Assembly: GCA_016234705.1 (NCBI GenBank)
Contig: JACRAS010000225.1
Location: 1 to 47,289, forward strand
Reading direction: 5' to 3'
DNA length: 47,289 nt
Origin: Betaproteobacteria bacterium
GTDB taxonomy: Bacteria > Pseudomonadota > Gammaproteobacteria > Burkholderiales > SG8-39
In this document: piece after piece, positions 32,092 through 41,987 of the stretch
Layout: each line of letters starts with the position of its first letter
Numbering within the stretch: the stretch's first letter is position 1
Program-made: the position numbers and the translations under genes
Notes under the pieces: generated by a model
What the model was told of the DNA's origin: nothing
Seen by the model: only the letters and a program-made list of their open reading frames with translations
The model's database searches: none

Positions 32092-34794
32092 ATGTCAGCC
32101 GTTCCCGATACTCCCGCCGCCAACGATCCCGATTCCCTGGAGACGCAGGAATGGCTGGATGCGCTCGAAGCGGTATTGGAGCGTGAGGGTGCGGAACGCG
32201 CCCACTACCTGCTGGAGAAACTGATCGACAAGGCGCGCCGCTCGGGCGCCTACCTGCCCTACAAGGCGCAGACAGCCTACCTCAACACCATCCCGCCGCA
32301 CCTGGAGGAGCGCTCGCCGGGCGATGCCGCGCTGGAGGACCGCATCCGCGCCTGCTGCCGCTGGAACGCGATGATCATGGTGGCCAGGGCGAATAAGGTC
32401 GAAGGCGATCTCGGCGGTCATATCGCCAGCTTCGCCTCGGTGGGCACGCTGTTCGGCATCGGCCAGAATCATTTCTGGCATGCTCCCAGCGCCGAACACG
32501 GGGGTGATCTGATCTATTTCCAGGGCCATTCCGCTCCGGGCGTCTACGCGCGCGCCTTGCTCGAAGGGCGCCTGACCCAGGAGCAACTGGTGAATTTTCG
32601 CCGCGACGTGGACGGCAAGGGCGTCACCTCCTATCCGCATCCCTGGCTGATGCCGGATTTCTGGCAGTTCCCCACCGTGTCGATGGGCCTCGGTCCGATC
32701 CAGGCGATCTACCAGGCGCGCTACCTCAAGTATCTGCATGCGCGCGGCCTGGCCGATACCGAGAAGCGCAAGGTGTGGGCGTTCCTCGGCGACGGCGAGA
32801 CCGACGAGCCCGAATCGCTCGGCGCCATCTCCATGGCGGCGCGCGAAAAGCTCGACAACCTGGTGTTTGTCGTCAACTGCAACCTGCAGCGTCTGGACGG
32901 CCCGGTGCGCGGCAACGGCAAGATCATCCAGGAGTTGGAGGGCGATTTCCGCGGCGCCGACTGGAACGTGATCAAGCTGATCTGGGGTTCGTACTGGGAC
33001 CCGCTGCTGGCGCACGACAAGGAAGGCATTTTGCTGCGCATCATGGAAGAGAGCGTCGACGGCGAGTATCAGAACTACAAGGCCAACGACGGCGCCTTCG
33101 TGCGCAAGCATTTCTTCGGCAAGCATCCGAAACTGCTGGAACTGGTGTCGCGCATGACCGACGACGACATCTGGCGCCTCAACCGCGGCGGTCACGATCC
33201 GCACAAGATCTATGCCGCCTACGCCGCGGCCATGAAACACAAGGGCCAGCCCACCGTGATTCTCGCCAAGACGGTCAAGGGTTTCGGCATGGGCAAGATC
33301 GGCGAGGGCAAGATGGCCACCCACCAGCAGAAAAAAATGGACACGGGGTCCATCCGCCAATTTCGCGACCGCTTCAACATCCCTATCCCGGACGACAGGC
33401 TGGAGGAGTTGCCGTTCTACGTTCCGCCGGCCGATTCGCCGGAGATGAAATACCTGCGCGAGCGCCGCCGGGCCTTGGGCGGCTACCTGCCGAGCCGCCG
33501 GCGCAAGGCCGACAAGGTACCCGAAGTACCGCCGCTGTCCGCGCTGGACGCGGTGCTGAAAGCCACCGAGCGCGAGATATCCACCACCATGGCTTTCGTG
33601 CGCATTCTCAACGCGCTCCTGCGCGACAAGAGCCTGGGCAAGCACATCGTGCCCATCGTTCCGGACGAGGCGCGCACTTTCGGCATGGAAGGCATGTTCC
33701 GCCAGCTCGGCATCTATTCCTCGGAGGGCCAGAAATACGTGCCGGTCGATCGCGACCAGGTGACCTACTACCGCGAGGACAAGGCCGGTCAGATTCTCGA
33801 GGAAGGCATCAACGAGGCGGGCGCGTTCTGTTCCTGGATCGCCGCCGCCACCTCCTACAGCACCACCAACGTGGTCAGCGTGCCCTTCTACATCTTCTAC
33901 TCGATGTTCGGGCTGCAGCGCATCGGCGATCTAGCCTGGGCCGCGGGCGATCAGCGCGCTCGCGGCTTCCTCCTCGGCGGCACCGCCGGGCGCACCACCC
34001 TGAACGGCGAGGGCCTGCAGCACCAGGACGGACACTCGCACGTCCTCTCCTCGGTGATCCCGAACTGCGTCTCCTACGACCCGAGCTTCGGCTATGAACT
34101 GGCGCTGATCATCCATGACGGCTTGAGGCGCATGGTGAGCAAGCAGGAAGACGTGTTCTACTACATCACCGTGATGAACGAGAACTACCTGCACCCGGGC
34201 CTGCCGGAAGGTGCCGGGGAAGGGATACTCAAGGGGATGTATTTATTCCAGCCCGGCGCCAAGCACAAAGCCGGGAGGGGCGCGGACAAACCGCTCAGGG
34301 TGCAGTTGCTCGGTTCGGGTACCATATTGCGCGAAGTCATCGCCGCCGGCGCGTTGCTGGAAAAAGACTGGAACGTGAGCGCGGATATCTGGAGCTGCAC
34401 CAGTTTCACCGAACTGTGCCGCGAGGGCCTCGCCTGCGAGCGCTGGAATCTGCTGCATCCCACCGAAGCGCCGCGCGAGTCCTGGGTCGAGAAAAATCTC
34501 AAGGGCAGTTCCGGTCCGGTCGTGGCTTCCAGCGACTATATCAAGACCTTCGCCGAACAGATCCGGTCCTTCATCCCCAAGGGGCGGCAGTATCGCGTGC
34601 TCGGCACCGACGGCTTCGGCCGCTCCGACACGCGCGAGAAATTGCGCGAATTCTTCGAGGTCGGCCGCCACTGGGTCGCGCTGGCCGCGCTGAAGGCGCT
34701 CGCGGATCAGGGCGACATCAAGGCGACGGTGGTGGCGGCGGCGATCAAGAAATACGGCATCGACCCGAACAAGCCCAATCCGGTTACGGTGTAA
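32092..34794 (+). CDS. aceE: Pyruvate dehydrogenase E1 component, homodimeric type
   Basis: A 900-residue thiamine-diphosphate enzyme that decarboxylates pyruvate and acetylates the lipoyl groups of E2. The ThDP/Mg motif is GDGETDEPESLGAISMAAR and continues to NCNLQRLDGPVRGN. GHSAPGVYARALLEGRL, KTVKGFGMG and the pyrimidine-domain EGINEAG motif are all typical of AceE. The start at MSAVPDTPAAND is fixed by AAGGAG 5 bases upstream; the open frame continues 26 codons further without support. It leads an operon aceE, aceF, lpdA with rpiA close behind, with 11 bases to aceF. Confidence 0.97.
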   Translation: MSAVPDTPAANDPDSLETQEWLDALEAVLEREGAERAHYLLEKLIDKARRSGAYLPYKAQTAYLNTIPPHLEERSPGDAALEDRIRACCRWNAMIMVARANKVEGDLGGHIASFASVGTLFGIGQNHFWHAPSAEHGGDLIYFQGHSAPGVYARALLEGRLTQEQLVNFRRDVDGKGVTSYPHPWLMPDFWQFPTVSMGLGPIQAIYQARYLKYLHARGLADTEKRKVWAFLGDGETDEPESLGAISMAAREKLDNLVFVVNCNLQRLDGPVRGNGKIIQELEGDFRGADWNVIKLIWGSYWDPLLAHDKEGILLRIMEESVDGEYQNYKANDGAFVRKHFFGKHPKLLELVSRMTDDDIWRLNRGGHDPHKIYAAYAAAMKHKGQPTVILAKTVKGFGMGKIGEGKMATHQQKKMDTGSIRQFRDRFNIPIPDDRLEELPFYVPPADSPEMKYLRERRRALGGYLPSRRRKADKVPEVPPLSALDAVLKATEREISTTMAFVRILNALLRDKSLGKHIVPIVPDEARTFGMEGMFRQLGIYSSEGQKYVPVDRDQVTYYREDKAGQILEEGINEAGAFCSWIAAATSYSTTNVVSVPFYIFYSMFGLQRIGDLAWAAGDQRARGFLLGGTAGRTTLNGEGLQHQDGHSHVLSSVIPNCVSYDPSFGYELALIIHDGLRRMVSKQEDVFYYITVMNENYLHPGLPEGAGEGILKGMYLFQPGAKHKAGRGADKPLRVQLLGSGTILREVIAAGALLEKDWNVSADIWSCTSFTELCREGLACERWNLLHPTEAPRESWVEKNLKGSSGPVVASSDYIKTFAEQIRSFIPKGRQYRVLGTDGFGRSDTREKLREFFEVGRHWVALAALKALADQGDIKATVVAAAIKKYGIDPNKPNPVTV

Positions 34795-34805
34795 AAGGAA
34801 CGACC

Positions 34806-36152
34806 ATGTCCAGCATCACGGAAGTCAAGCTTCCCGACATCGGCGATTTCAAGGAGGTCGAGGTCATCGAGATCCTGGTCAAGCCGGGCGACGCGGTGGC
34901 CAAGGAAGATTCGCTGATCACGCTCGAGTCGGACAAGGCGACCATGGAAATTCCCTCGCCCGCCGCAGGCGTGGTGACAGAGCTGAGAGTCAAGCTGGGG
35001 GACAAGGTTGCCGAAGGCAGCATCATCCTGCTGCTGGAAGCAAGCGAAAGTGAAGCTCCCGCGGCGCAGCCGCCCAAGTCCGCGGAGATTTCCGCGCCAT
35101 CCGTGCCGGCGCTTGAGCCTGCCGCGGCGAGCGCGTCCGCAGTTGAGCCGGCCGTCGCGCCGATACCGAGGCCCGCGCCGGTGCCGTTCGAGCCCATCGC
35201 CGAGGCGTGCGCGTTCAAGCCGCATGCCAGTCCTTCGGTGCGCAAATTCGCGCGCGACATCGGCGCCGATTTGACCAAGGTGCGGGGATCCGGCCCCAAG
35301 GGCCGCATCACCCAGAAAGATGTGCAGACCTTCGTCAAGGGCGTGATGATCGAGGCGCCGGCGCGAACGAGCGCCGCGGCCGCGCCAGGCGGCGTCCCTT
35401 TCAATCTGCCGGAATGGCCGCAGGTGGATTTCGCCAAGTTCGGCCCGGTCGAATCAAAGCCGCTGTCGCGCATCAAGAAGCTCTCCGGCGCGAACCTGCA
35501 CCGCAACTGGATTTCCATACCGCATGTGACCCAGTTCGACGAGGCCGACATTACCGAACTCGAGGCTTTCCGCAAGGAAAGCGGCGCGGCGAGCGAAAAA
35601 CAAGGGTTCAAGCTGACCATGCTCGCCTTCCTGATCAAGGCCTGCGTCACCGCCTTGCGCCAGTACCCGGAGTTCAATGCCTCGCTCGAGCGCGGCGGCG
35701 AGAACCTGGTGCTGAAAAAATATTTCCACATCGGCGTGGCGGTGGACACGCCCGACGGCCTAGTGGTGCCGGTGATACGCGATGCCGACAGAAAGGGCGT
35801 GTACGAGCTCGCGCGCGAGCTGGCGGAAGTGTCCAAACTCGCGCGCGCGAGGAAGCTCAAGCCGGGCGACATGCAGGGCGGAACCTTCAGCATCTCCAGC
35901 CTGGGCGGCATCGGCGGCACGGCCTTCACGCCTATTATCAACGCCCCCGAAGTAGCCATTCTCGGCGTGTCCAGAGCGGCGATGCGCCCGGTGTGGGTTG
36001 GCGGAAAAGGCGAGGCCGGCCAGTTCACGCCGCGGCTGATGCTGCCGCTGTCGCTATCCTACGATCACCGCGTCATCGACGGCGCCGCCGCCGCGCGCTT
36101 CACTTCCTATCTCGCGTCGGTGCTGTCCGACATCCGCCGCTCATTGCTCTGA
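34806..36152 (+). CDS. aceF: Dihydrolipoamide acetyltransferase (pyruvate dehydrogenase E2)
   Basis: A 448-residue E2 with one N-terminal lipoyl domain (lipoyl Lys in [12 protein letters not shown], near 43), an Ala/Pro-rich linker, the peripheral-subunit-binding domain (ASPSVRKFARDIGADL...GPKGRITQKDV, near 140-175), and the catalytic domain ending in SLSYDHRVIDGAAAARF with the His and Asp of the acetyltransferase active site. E. coli has three lipoyl domains; one is common in betaproteobacteria. AAGGAA precedes the ATG. It is followed 82 bases later by lpdA, whose own lipoyl domain is highly similar to this one. Confidence 0.97.
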   Translation: MSSITEVKLPDIGDFKEVEVIEILVKPGDAVAKEDSLITLESDKATMEIPSPAAGVVTELRVKLGDKVAEGSIILLLEASESEAPAAQPPKSAEISAPSVPALEPAAASASAVEPAVAPIPRPAPVPFEPIAEACAFKPHASPSVRKFARDIGADLTKVRGSGPKGRITQKDVQTFVKGVMIEAPARTSAAAAPGGVPFNLPEWPQVDFAKFGPVESKPLSRIKKLSGANLHRNWISIPHVTQFDEADITELEAFRKESGAASEKQGFKLTMLAFLIKACVTALRQYPEFNASLERGGENLVLKKYFHIGVAVDTPDGLVVPVIRDADRKGVYELARELAEVSKLARARKLKPGDMQGGTFSISSLGGIGGTAFTPIINAPEVAILGVSRAAMRPVWVGGKGEAGQFTPRLMLPLSLSYDHRVIDGAAAARFTSYLASVLSDIRRSLL

Positions 36153-36234
36153 TGCGCCGGCCGCAAATCGAGTTCGACCAGAGTTCGGCCCTGCCCTACG
36201 AAGTGCACACTATCAAACTGAAACGGGGAATTGA

Positions 36235-38004
36235 ATGAACGACACGGTCGAGATCAGGGTCCCGGACATCGGCGACTTTAAGGATATCGATGTCATCGAG
36301 GTGCTGGTCAAGCCGGGCGATGCGGTGGAGAAGGAGACTTCGCTGATCACGGTGGAATCGGACAAGGCCACGATGGAAATCCCGTCGCCTGCCGCCGGCG
36401 TGGTGAAGGAGCTGAAGCTCAAAATCGGCGACAAGGTGTCCGAGGGCTCGCTGATCATGCTGCTCGAGGTGGGCGCGGGCGCGAGCGCGCCCGCGCCAGC
36501 CGCGGCGGCAATCCCTTCCGGCCCATCTTTGTCAAAAGACGCTGCCGCGGCCGCGGGGATGGCGCCAACGTCCGTTGCGGCAGCAGCCGGCGCCGACCTG
36601 CACGCCGAAGTAGTGGTGCTGGGCGCCGGCCCCGGCGGCTATACCGCCGCCTTTCGCGCTGCCGACTTGGGCAAGAGCGTCGTGTTGATCGAACGCTATG
36701 CGACGCTCGGCGGCGTCTGTCTCAACGCCGGCTGCATTCCGTCCAAGGCGCTGCTGCATGCGGCCAAGGTGGTGACGGAGGCTGAGGAAATGTCCCGCTC
36801 CGGAATCGAATTCGGCAAGCCGAAGATCGATGTCGACAAGCTGCGCAGTTGGAAGGACGCGGTCGTAGGCCGGCTGACCAAGGGTCTGGCCGCCCTGGCC
36901 AAGCAGCGCAAAGTGACTACGTTGCAAGGCGTGGGGAAATTCGAGTCGCCCAACCGGATCGCGGTCGATACGCCCGCGGGCGTAAAGCGCGTTTCGTTCG
37001 ACGCCTGCATCATTGCCGCGGGCTCCCGCGTGGCCGGGATTCCGGGGTTTCCCTATGAGGACGCGCGGCTGATGGACTCGACCGCGGCGCTCGCGCTGGC
37101 CGATATCCCGCGGCGCCTGCTGGTGATCGGGGGCGGCATCATCGGCCTGGAATTGGCCTGCGTCTACGACGCGCTCGGCGCCAAAGTCACGGTGGTGGAA
37201 CTGGCCGACGGGCTGATTCCGGGCGCCGACCGCGATCTCATCCGAGTGCTCGCCAAGCGCATCGAGAAGCGCTACGAGGCGATCTATTTGAATGCCAAGG
37301 TGGCGAAGCTGGAACCCAGGCCCGAGGGCCTGCTCGCCACCTTCGAGGGCGAGGTGAAGCCGCAGCAGCAACTGTTCAACCGCGTGCTGCTGGCGGTGGG
37401 GCGCAGTCCCAACGGCGGCGACATCGGCGCCGAGCGTGCCGGCGTCGCCGTCGACGAGCGCGGTTATATTCCCGTCGACAAACAGCAGCGCACCAACGTG
37501 CCGCACATCTTTGCCATCGGCGACGTCTGCGGCGAGCCGATGCTTGCGCACAAGGCCACGCACGAGGCCAAGGTGGCGGCCGAGACCATCGCCGGGCACA
37601 AGGTAGCCTTCGACGCCCTGACCATTCCCTCGGTCGCCTACACCGACCCCGAAATCGCCTGGATGGGGCTGACCGAGAGCGAAGCGAAGCAACAAGGCAT
37701 AGCCTACGACAAGGCGAGTTTCCCCTGGGCCGCAAGCGGCAGGGCGCTTTCGATCGGCCGCGAAGAGGGGTTGACCAAGCTGCTCTACGACAAGGCCAGC
37801 AAGCGGCTGCTCGGCGCCGGCATCGTCGGCGTGAACGCCGGCGAGTTGATCGCCGAGCTGGTGCTGGCGCTGGAGATGGGGGCCGACATGGAGGATATCG
37901 GCCTTACCATCCATCCGCATCCAACGCTGTCGGAGACGCCCTTCTTTGCCGCCGAAATGGCGCTGGGCAGCATCACCGACTTGTACACGCCCAGGAAATC
38001 GTAA
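36235..38004 (+). CDS. lpdA: Dihydrolipoamide dehydrogenase (E3) with N-terminal lipoyl domain
   Basis: A 589-residue E3 in which residues 1 to about 80 form a lipoyl domain ([12 protein letters not shown]) joined by an Ala/Pro linker to a full flavin disulfide reductase. The latter shows FAD-binding [13 protein letters not shown], the redox pair in [20 protein letters not shown]-binding [26 protein letters not shown] and the C-terminal HPHPTLSE with the catalytic His. It reoxidises E2-bound dihydrolipoamide with NAD. Lipoyl-E3 fusions are known in betaproteobacteria such as Cupriavidus and in Neisseria. GGGGA precedes the ATG; rpiA begins 19 bases after the stop. Confidence 0.97.
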   Translation: MNDTVEIRVPDIGDFKDIDVIEVLVKPGDAVEKETSLITVESDKATMEIPSPAAGVVKELKLKIGDKVSEGSLIMLLEVGAGASAPAPAAAAIPSGPSLSKDAAAAAGMAPTSVAAAAGADLHAEVVVLGAGPGGYTAAFRAADLGKSVVLIERYATLGGVCLNAGCIPSKALLHAAKVVTEAEEMSRSGIEFGKPKIDVDKLRSWKDAVVGRLTKGLAALAKQRKVTTLQGVGKFESPNRIAVDTPAGVKRVSFDACIIAAGSRVAGIPGFPYEDARLMDSTAALALADIPRRLLVIGGGIIGLELACVYDALGAKVTVVELADGLIPGADRDLIRVLAKRIEKRYEAIYLNAKVAKLEPRPEGLLATFEGEVKPQQQLFNRVLLAVGRSPNGGDIGAERAGVAVDERGYIPVDKQQRTNVPHIFAIGDVCGEPMLAHKATHEAKVAAETIAGHKVAFDALTIPSVAYTDPEIAWMGLTESEAKQQGIAYDKASFPWAASGRALSIGREEGLTKLLYDKASKRLLGAGIVGVNAGELIAELVLALEMGADMEDIGLTIHPHPTLSETPFFAAEMALGSITDLYTPRKS

Positions 38005-38023
38005 AACGGATTCGGATACTACG

Positions 38024-38686
38024 ATGACGCAGGATGAACTGAAACAGGCAGTCGCGAAAGAGGCGATCAAGTACGTGGTCGAGGACGCCATCGTCGGCGT
38101 CGGCAGCGGTTCGACCGCGAATTTTTTCATCGACGAGCTGGCGAAAATAAAGAACAGGATCGATGGCGCGGTGGCGAGTTCGCAGAAGACCGCCGATCGG
38201 CTGAAGTCCCACGGCATCCGCGTGGTCGACTTGAACAGCGTGGGCGAGCTGCCGGTCTACATCGACGGCGCGGACGAAATCACCGAGGGCCTCGCCATGA
38301 TCAAGGGCGGAGGCGGCGCGCTCACGCGCGAGAAAATCGTCGCCGCGGTGGCGAAGCAGTTTGTGTGCATCGCCGATGAATCGAAGCTGGTCGGGATGCT
38401 GGGAAAATTTCCGCTGCCGGTGGAGGTGATCCCCATGGCGCGCTCCCATGTGGGGCGCGAACTGGTCAAGTTAGGCGGACAGCCGGCCTTGCGCCAGGGC
38501 TACACCACCGACAACGGCAATCTCATTCTCGACGTCTGGAACCTCGACATTCTCAAGCCGCTGGAGCTGGAGGCCGCAATCAACAACATCGCCGGCGTGG
38601 TCACCAACGGCTTGTTTGCCCAACGCGGCGCTGACGTGCTGCTACTGGGCACGGCGGCCGGGGTCAGGACGATCAGGAGAAAATAG
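38024..38686 (+). CDS. rpiA: Ribose-5-phosphate isomerase A
   Basis: A 220-residue enzyme interconverting ribose-5-phosphate and ribulose-5-phosphate in the pentose phosphate pathway. Family motifs are [12 protein letters not shown] (substrate phosphate loop), YIDGADEI with the catalytic acidic residues, and [11 protein letters not shown] with the catalytic Lys. The start MTQDELKQ matches E. coli RpiA; the longer open frame overlaps lpdA and is not used. It lies 19 bases after lpdA, so read-through from the pyruvate dehydrogenase operon is likely. Confidence 0.96.
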   Translation: MTQDELKQAVAKEAIKYVVEDAIVGVGSGSTANFFIDELAKIKNRIDGAVASSQKTADRLKSHGIRVVDLNSVGELPVYIDGADEITEGLAMIKGGGGALTREKIVAAVAKQFVCIADESKLVGMLGKFPLPVEVIPMARSHVGRELVKLGGQPALRQGYTTDNGNLILDVWNLDILKPLELEAAINNIAGVVTNGLFAQRGADVLLLGTAAGVRTIRRK

Positions 38687-38775
38687 TTCAGCGATGCCGG
38701 GTGTGAAACTATGTACGGCGTCTAAGTACCGCCGCATGCAAGGAGCGGACTTGCGCGCTGCGCGCGCCCACCGTG

Positions 38776-38808
38776 TTTTCTGTACGGATGAAAAGCACAT
38801 CCGTACAG
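38776..38808. repeat. 13-base perfect inverted repeat between rpiA and phoU
   Basis: TTCTGTACGGATG (38776-38788) and CATCCGTACAGAA (38796-38808) are perfectly complementary around a 7-base loop. No T-run follows on either strand, so it does not look like a standard terminator. It may be an operator, an mRNA 3'-end structure for rpiA, or a dispersed repeat. The surrounding 290-base gap (38687-38976) otherwise shows no convincing gene. Confidence 0.6.
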
Positions 38809-38976
38809 AACATACGGTTATTGTTAACAACAAGGACAGTGCGGTGGTTTTATACAACGTCGCGGCTTTGCAAGAGCAGGTGGGTGCGATTCAAGTCGCC
38901 AAGCATATGAAGCGCTGGCAGTAACCAAACTGTCACAATCCCGTGTTAACCTGCCCAGTTGATGGGGGTCCTGGAA

Positions 38977-39669
38977 ATGCCGGAACATATTTCGAAGCAG
39001 TTCGACGCGGAACTGGAAGCGGTGCGCTCGCGCGTGTTGCAGATGGGCGGCCTGGTCGAGGAACAGATCGTCAAGGCCGTGGATGCGCTTGCGAGCGGCG
39101 ATATGGCGGTACTCGACGGCGTGATCGAGGACGATCACCGGGTCAACGCGATGGAAGTCGGATTGGACGAGAGCTGCAGCCAGATCATCGCGCGGCGCCA
39201 GCCGGCGGCCAGCGACCTGCGCCTGATCATGGCCATCATCAAGACCATCACCGACCTCGAGCGCATCGGCGACGAGGCCGAGAAAATCGCGCGCATGGCC
39301 AAGCTGATCCACGGTGCCGAACGAGCGCACTTGCCGCGGCTGGAGTTGAAGCACGCGGCGAGCCTCGCATTGTCCATGCTGCGCAAAGCGCTCGACGCCT
39401 TCGCCCGGCTCGACGTCAATGCCGCGTTGCAGGTGGTGAAGCAGGACCGCGGGGTGGACGACGAATTCCGTTCCATCCTGCGCCAGCTCATCACCTTCAT
39501 GATGGAAGACCCGCGCACCATCACCCCCTGCCTGGAGTTCTTGTTCGTCGCCAAGGCCATCGAACGCATCGGCGATCACGCGAAGAACATGGCCGAGTAC
39601 GTGGTCTACATGGTCGAGGGCCGCGATGTGCGTCACACGCGGGAAGAGTCGCACATCGAAGGGCTGTGA
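38977..39669 (+). CDS. phoU: Phosphate signalling regulator PhoU
   Basis: A 230-residue cytoplasmic helical protein made of two PhoU repeats. The conserved E/D-x3-D motifs are visible in LERIGDEAEKIARMAK (first repeat) and IERIGDHAKNMAEYVVYMVEG (second), which bind metal clusters. PhoU links the PstSCAB transporter to the PhoR kinase and represses the Pho regulon. The ATG at 38977 (MPEHISKQFD) is chosen; TTG at 38959 and ATG at 38962 are open alternatives. No pst or pho genes are adjacent. Confidence 0.94.
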   Translation: MPEHISKQFDAELEAVRSRVLQMGGLVEEQIVKAVDALASGDMAVLDGVIEDDHRVNAMEVGLDESCSQIIARRQPAASDLRLIMAIIKTITDLERIGDEAEKIARMAKLIHGAERAHLPRLELKHAASLALSMLRKALDAFARLDVNAALQVVKQDRGVDDEFRSILRQLITFMMEDPRTITPCLEFLFVAKAIERIGDHAKNMAEYVVYMVEGRDVRHTREESHIEGL

Positions 39670-39718
39670 CGGGCGGATGCGGCGGGGTGGCGCCGGCCTG
39701 AATCCGGGCTGCTGAAAT

Positions 39719-39991
39719 CTACTTGCGTGGCGGCACGTAGCCCGCCGCCACGTCGGCGCCGCCGCCGAAGAAGTGCTTCTCCAGTTGTTCGGCCAGATAC
39801 TTTCTCGCCGCGCTGTCCGCCAGGTTGAGGCGGTTCTCGTTGATCAGCATGGTCTGGTGCTTGATCCACTGCTGCCAGGCTTCCTTGGACACGTTCTCCC
39901 ATAGTCGCCTGCCCAAATCCCCCGGGTAGGGCGGGAAATCCAGGCCCTCGGCATCGCGGCCGAGATTGATGCATGTCACCATTATTGCCAT
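39719..39991 (-). CDS. yggX: YggX-type Fe(II)-trafficking / oxidative damage protection protein
   Basis: A 90-residue protein matching YggX along its length: the conserved Cys near the N-terminus ([20 protein letters not shown]), the helix ISKEAW equivalent ([24 protein letters not shown]) and the C-terminal YVP tail. YggX protects iron-sulfur enzymes and limits free-iron toxicity. GGGAG lies 8 bases before the ATG; an ATG three codons later is also possible. It is convergent with phoU, with 49 bases between stops. Confidence 0.93.
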   Translation of the reverse strand: MAIMVTCINLGRDAEGLDFPPYPGDLGRRLWENVSKEAWQQWIKHQTMLINENRLNLADSAARKYLAEQLEKHFFGGGADVAAGYVPPRK

Positions 39992-40069
39992 TGCTGCAAC
40001 TCCCGTCGATGCGTGGCGCCATTTTATCTTATTCAGACTTGCCCGATGATCCGACGGCAGCGCGCCTGG

Positions 40070-40248
40070 TCAGGTTGCCGGGCGCGTGAGTTCGCCGGTT
40101 TGATAATCCCTGATCGCCTGCTCGATTTCCTCGCGCGTGTTCATCACGAAAGGCCGAGGCTGCGCCGCAGCTCGACGCCGGCGCCGTCGGAGGCGGCGAC
40201 CGATTCGATGATCCGCTGCAGCGCGCGCGTGGTTTTGCCGCCACTCAT
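40070..40248 (-). pseudogene. Pirin-family remnant with internal deletion
   Basis: The first about 33 codons of a pirin-like gene (MSGGKTTRALQRII...GVELRRSLG) run directly into its last codons (PFVMNTREEIEQAIRDYQTGEL), with the two parts in different frames. Pirins are about 230-290 residues, so roughly 200 codons including the metal-binding cupin core are missing and no function is expected. The ATG overlaps the stop of the upstream sulfurtransferase remnant (ATGA), the arrangement of an intact ancestral operon. Confidence 0.75.
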
Positions 40249-40382
40249 GACGTTCCCCTTTGGACGATGGGCCGGGACGGATCGGCGATCCACTCGCTCC
40301 ATGATCCGGCATACAGCTTGCCGCCGGGCCCGTCGGCGATTTCCAGGACGAGCAGCTTATGACAAACCGTGACCCCGGACAT
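40245..40382 (-). pseudogene. 3' remnant of a thiosulfate/3-mercaptopyruvate sulfurtransferase gene
   Basis: About 45 codons encode SGVTVCHKLLVLE...KLYAGSWSEWIADPSRPIV, the C-terminal end of two-domain rhodanese-type sulfurtransferases (SseA/YnjE group), with the usual YAGSWSEW motif. The catalytic Cys loop and everything upstream are missing; homology stops at about 40382. The fragment is followed by the pirin remnant. It could not be enzymatically active. Confidence 0.75.
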
Positions 40383-40489
40383 GACATTTTGCGACAGAAA
40401 GACAATCTTGCGGTAGAGTTTCGCCGGACCCGAAACAGAAACCGGGTGGCTTAGCGCCGAGCAGATACGAAAACCACCGAGGCAACATT

Positions 40490-41941
40490 ATGATAGACGA
40501 TATTCCCGAGCAAGAGCGCGCCGGCCGGCTTCACGCCGGCGGACTGGCCGAGTCCGCGGTACGCGCTTTTCTGCACGACTGGCAAGCGGTGCGCGGCGCA
40601 GAAGCCGCCGGCGTCAGCGCGGCATCGTTGCCGCAGGCTTCCACGCAGTTGGGGCAGGTGTGCCGAGAGGGCCGCGCGCTGCTCGAGCGCCTGCCGGTGA
40701 AATCCAAGCGCAGCGCGAAGGAAAAGGCCGCGGGCCACGCATTGGTGCACTTGCTCGCCGAAGCCACCTGGCGTTTTTTTCGCGCGTATCGACGGCCGAT
40801 CTACGACGCCCTGACCGTCGGGCGCACGCGCGCCTTGCGCGTCGAGGAGTTGGCCTGGGCCGGCGCCGATCTGCTCCCCGGCATTTTGCCGACCCAGGCC
40901 GAACTGGCGCAGGAAAGCCTGAGCCTGCAGATGGACAAGGACGGGCTCGAGATCCACCAGGGACTGTTTTTCGGCCAGTTGTTGAGCGACCGGGAAATCG
41001 GGCTGCATCTGTGCACGGCGATGCTCCTGCCCAAGGCCGCGGCGCTGGCGCGGCTGGAGGAGTTCCGGCGCGAAGGCAGGCTCGATCTGGGCGCCGTGCG
41101 CGTGGAGGCGAAGGGCGACGCCGGTTATCTGTATTTTCACCATCCGCGCACCCTCAACGCGGAGGACGACGATACGCTTGCCCCGCAGGAGACCGCTTGC
41201 GACCTGATCCTGCTGCATCCGGGCCTGCGCATGGGCGTGCTGCGCGGCGACCCGATCGAGCATCCGAAGCACAAAGGCAGGCGCATCTTCTCGAGCGGAA
41301 TCAACCTGACGCGGATCTACCAGGGCAAGCAAAGCTATCTCTTCTACCTCAGCCGCGACATGGGGCTGCTGAACAAGATGTTCCGCGGACTCGCCGCGGT
41401 GAATCACGCCGGCACGCTGGAGATACGCCCGGAAGAGCCCGAGCAGACGCTGGAGAAGCCGTGGCTCGCGGTGGTCGACAGCTTCGCCATCGGCGGCGGA
41501 TGCCAGATTTTATTGGTGATGGATTACGTGATCGCGGAATCAGGCGCCTATTTCAATCTGCCGGCGCGCAAGGAGGGCATCATTCCGGGTTGCGCCAACC
41601 TGCGCCTGCCCCGTTTCATGGGCGAGCGCCTGGCGCGTCAGGCCATCATGTTCGACAAGACCTTCCACGTCGACGACGCCGAGGCGCGCACTCTGGTGAA
41701 CGAAGTTTGTCCGCGCGAGCGGCTGGATGCGGCGGTGGAGGCGTGCGTGGCGAATGCCGTCGGCTCGGGCATGGTCAGCGCCGGCGCAAACCGCAAGGCG
41801 ATCCGGATTCAGACCGAGCCGCTGGATACCTTCCGCGCCTACATGGCGGCCTATGCCTATGAGCAGGGCTTTTGCCACTTGAGCGAACAGCTCGTGCATA
41901 ACCTGGAGCGCCACTGGAACGCCAAGGAACGCAAGCTCTGA
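40490..41941 (+). CDS. DpgC-like crotonase-superfamily protein (putative CoA-ester dioxygenase)
   Basis: A 483-residue protein. The N-terminal about 200 residues are helical and unlike enoyl-CoA hydratase; the C-terminal half is a crotonase fold with HPKHKGRRIFSSGINLTRIYQG, the oxyanion-hole region DSFAIGGGCQILLVMD, and ARKEGIIPGCANLRLPRFMGERLARQAIMF. This layout resembles 3,5-dihydroxyphenylacetyl-CoA 1,2-dioxygenase (DpgC), a cofactor-free oxygenase from glycopeptide antibiotic clusters. No dpgABD or peptide synthetase genes are nearby, so the substrate is likely another aryl-CoA. GAGG precedes the ATG. BoxC-like crotonases are a less likely alternative, being longer. Confidence 0.72.
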   Translation: MIDDIPEQERAGRLHAGGLAESAVRAFLHDWQAVRGAEAAGVSAASLPQASTQLGQVCREGRALLERLPVKSKRSAKEKAAGHALVHLLAEATWRFFRAYRRPIYDALTVGRTRALRVEELAWAGADLLPGILPTQAELAQESLSLQMDKDGLEIHQGLFFGQLLSDREIGLHLCTAMLLPKAAALARLEEFRREGRLDLGAVRVEAKGDAGYLYFHHPRTLNAEDDDTLAPQETACDLILLHPGLRMGVLRGDPIEHPKHKGRRIFSSGINLTRIYQGKQSYLFYLSRDMGLLNKMFRGLAAVNHAGTLEIRPEEPEQTLEKPWLAVVDSFAIGGGCQILLVMDYVIAESGAYFNLPARKEGIIPGCANLRLPRFMGERLARQAIMFDKTFHVDDAEARTLVNEVCPRERLDAAVEACVANAVGSGMVSAGANRKAIRIQTEPLDTFRAYMAAYAYEQGFCHLSEQLVHNLERHWNAKERKL

Positions 41942-41987
41942 GCGCGACGTTGCCGTATATCAACCGAACTAAGGAGGGAGAATTTCC

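Noticed and set aside
38694..38924. A 76-codon ORF between rpiA and phoU that could be a small gene
   Set aside because: It has no ribosome site, no recognisable similarity, and contains the 13-base inverted repeat; composition does not support coding.
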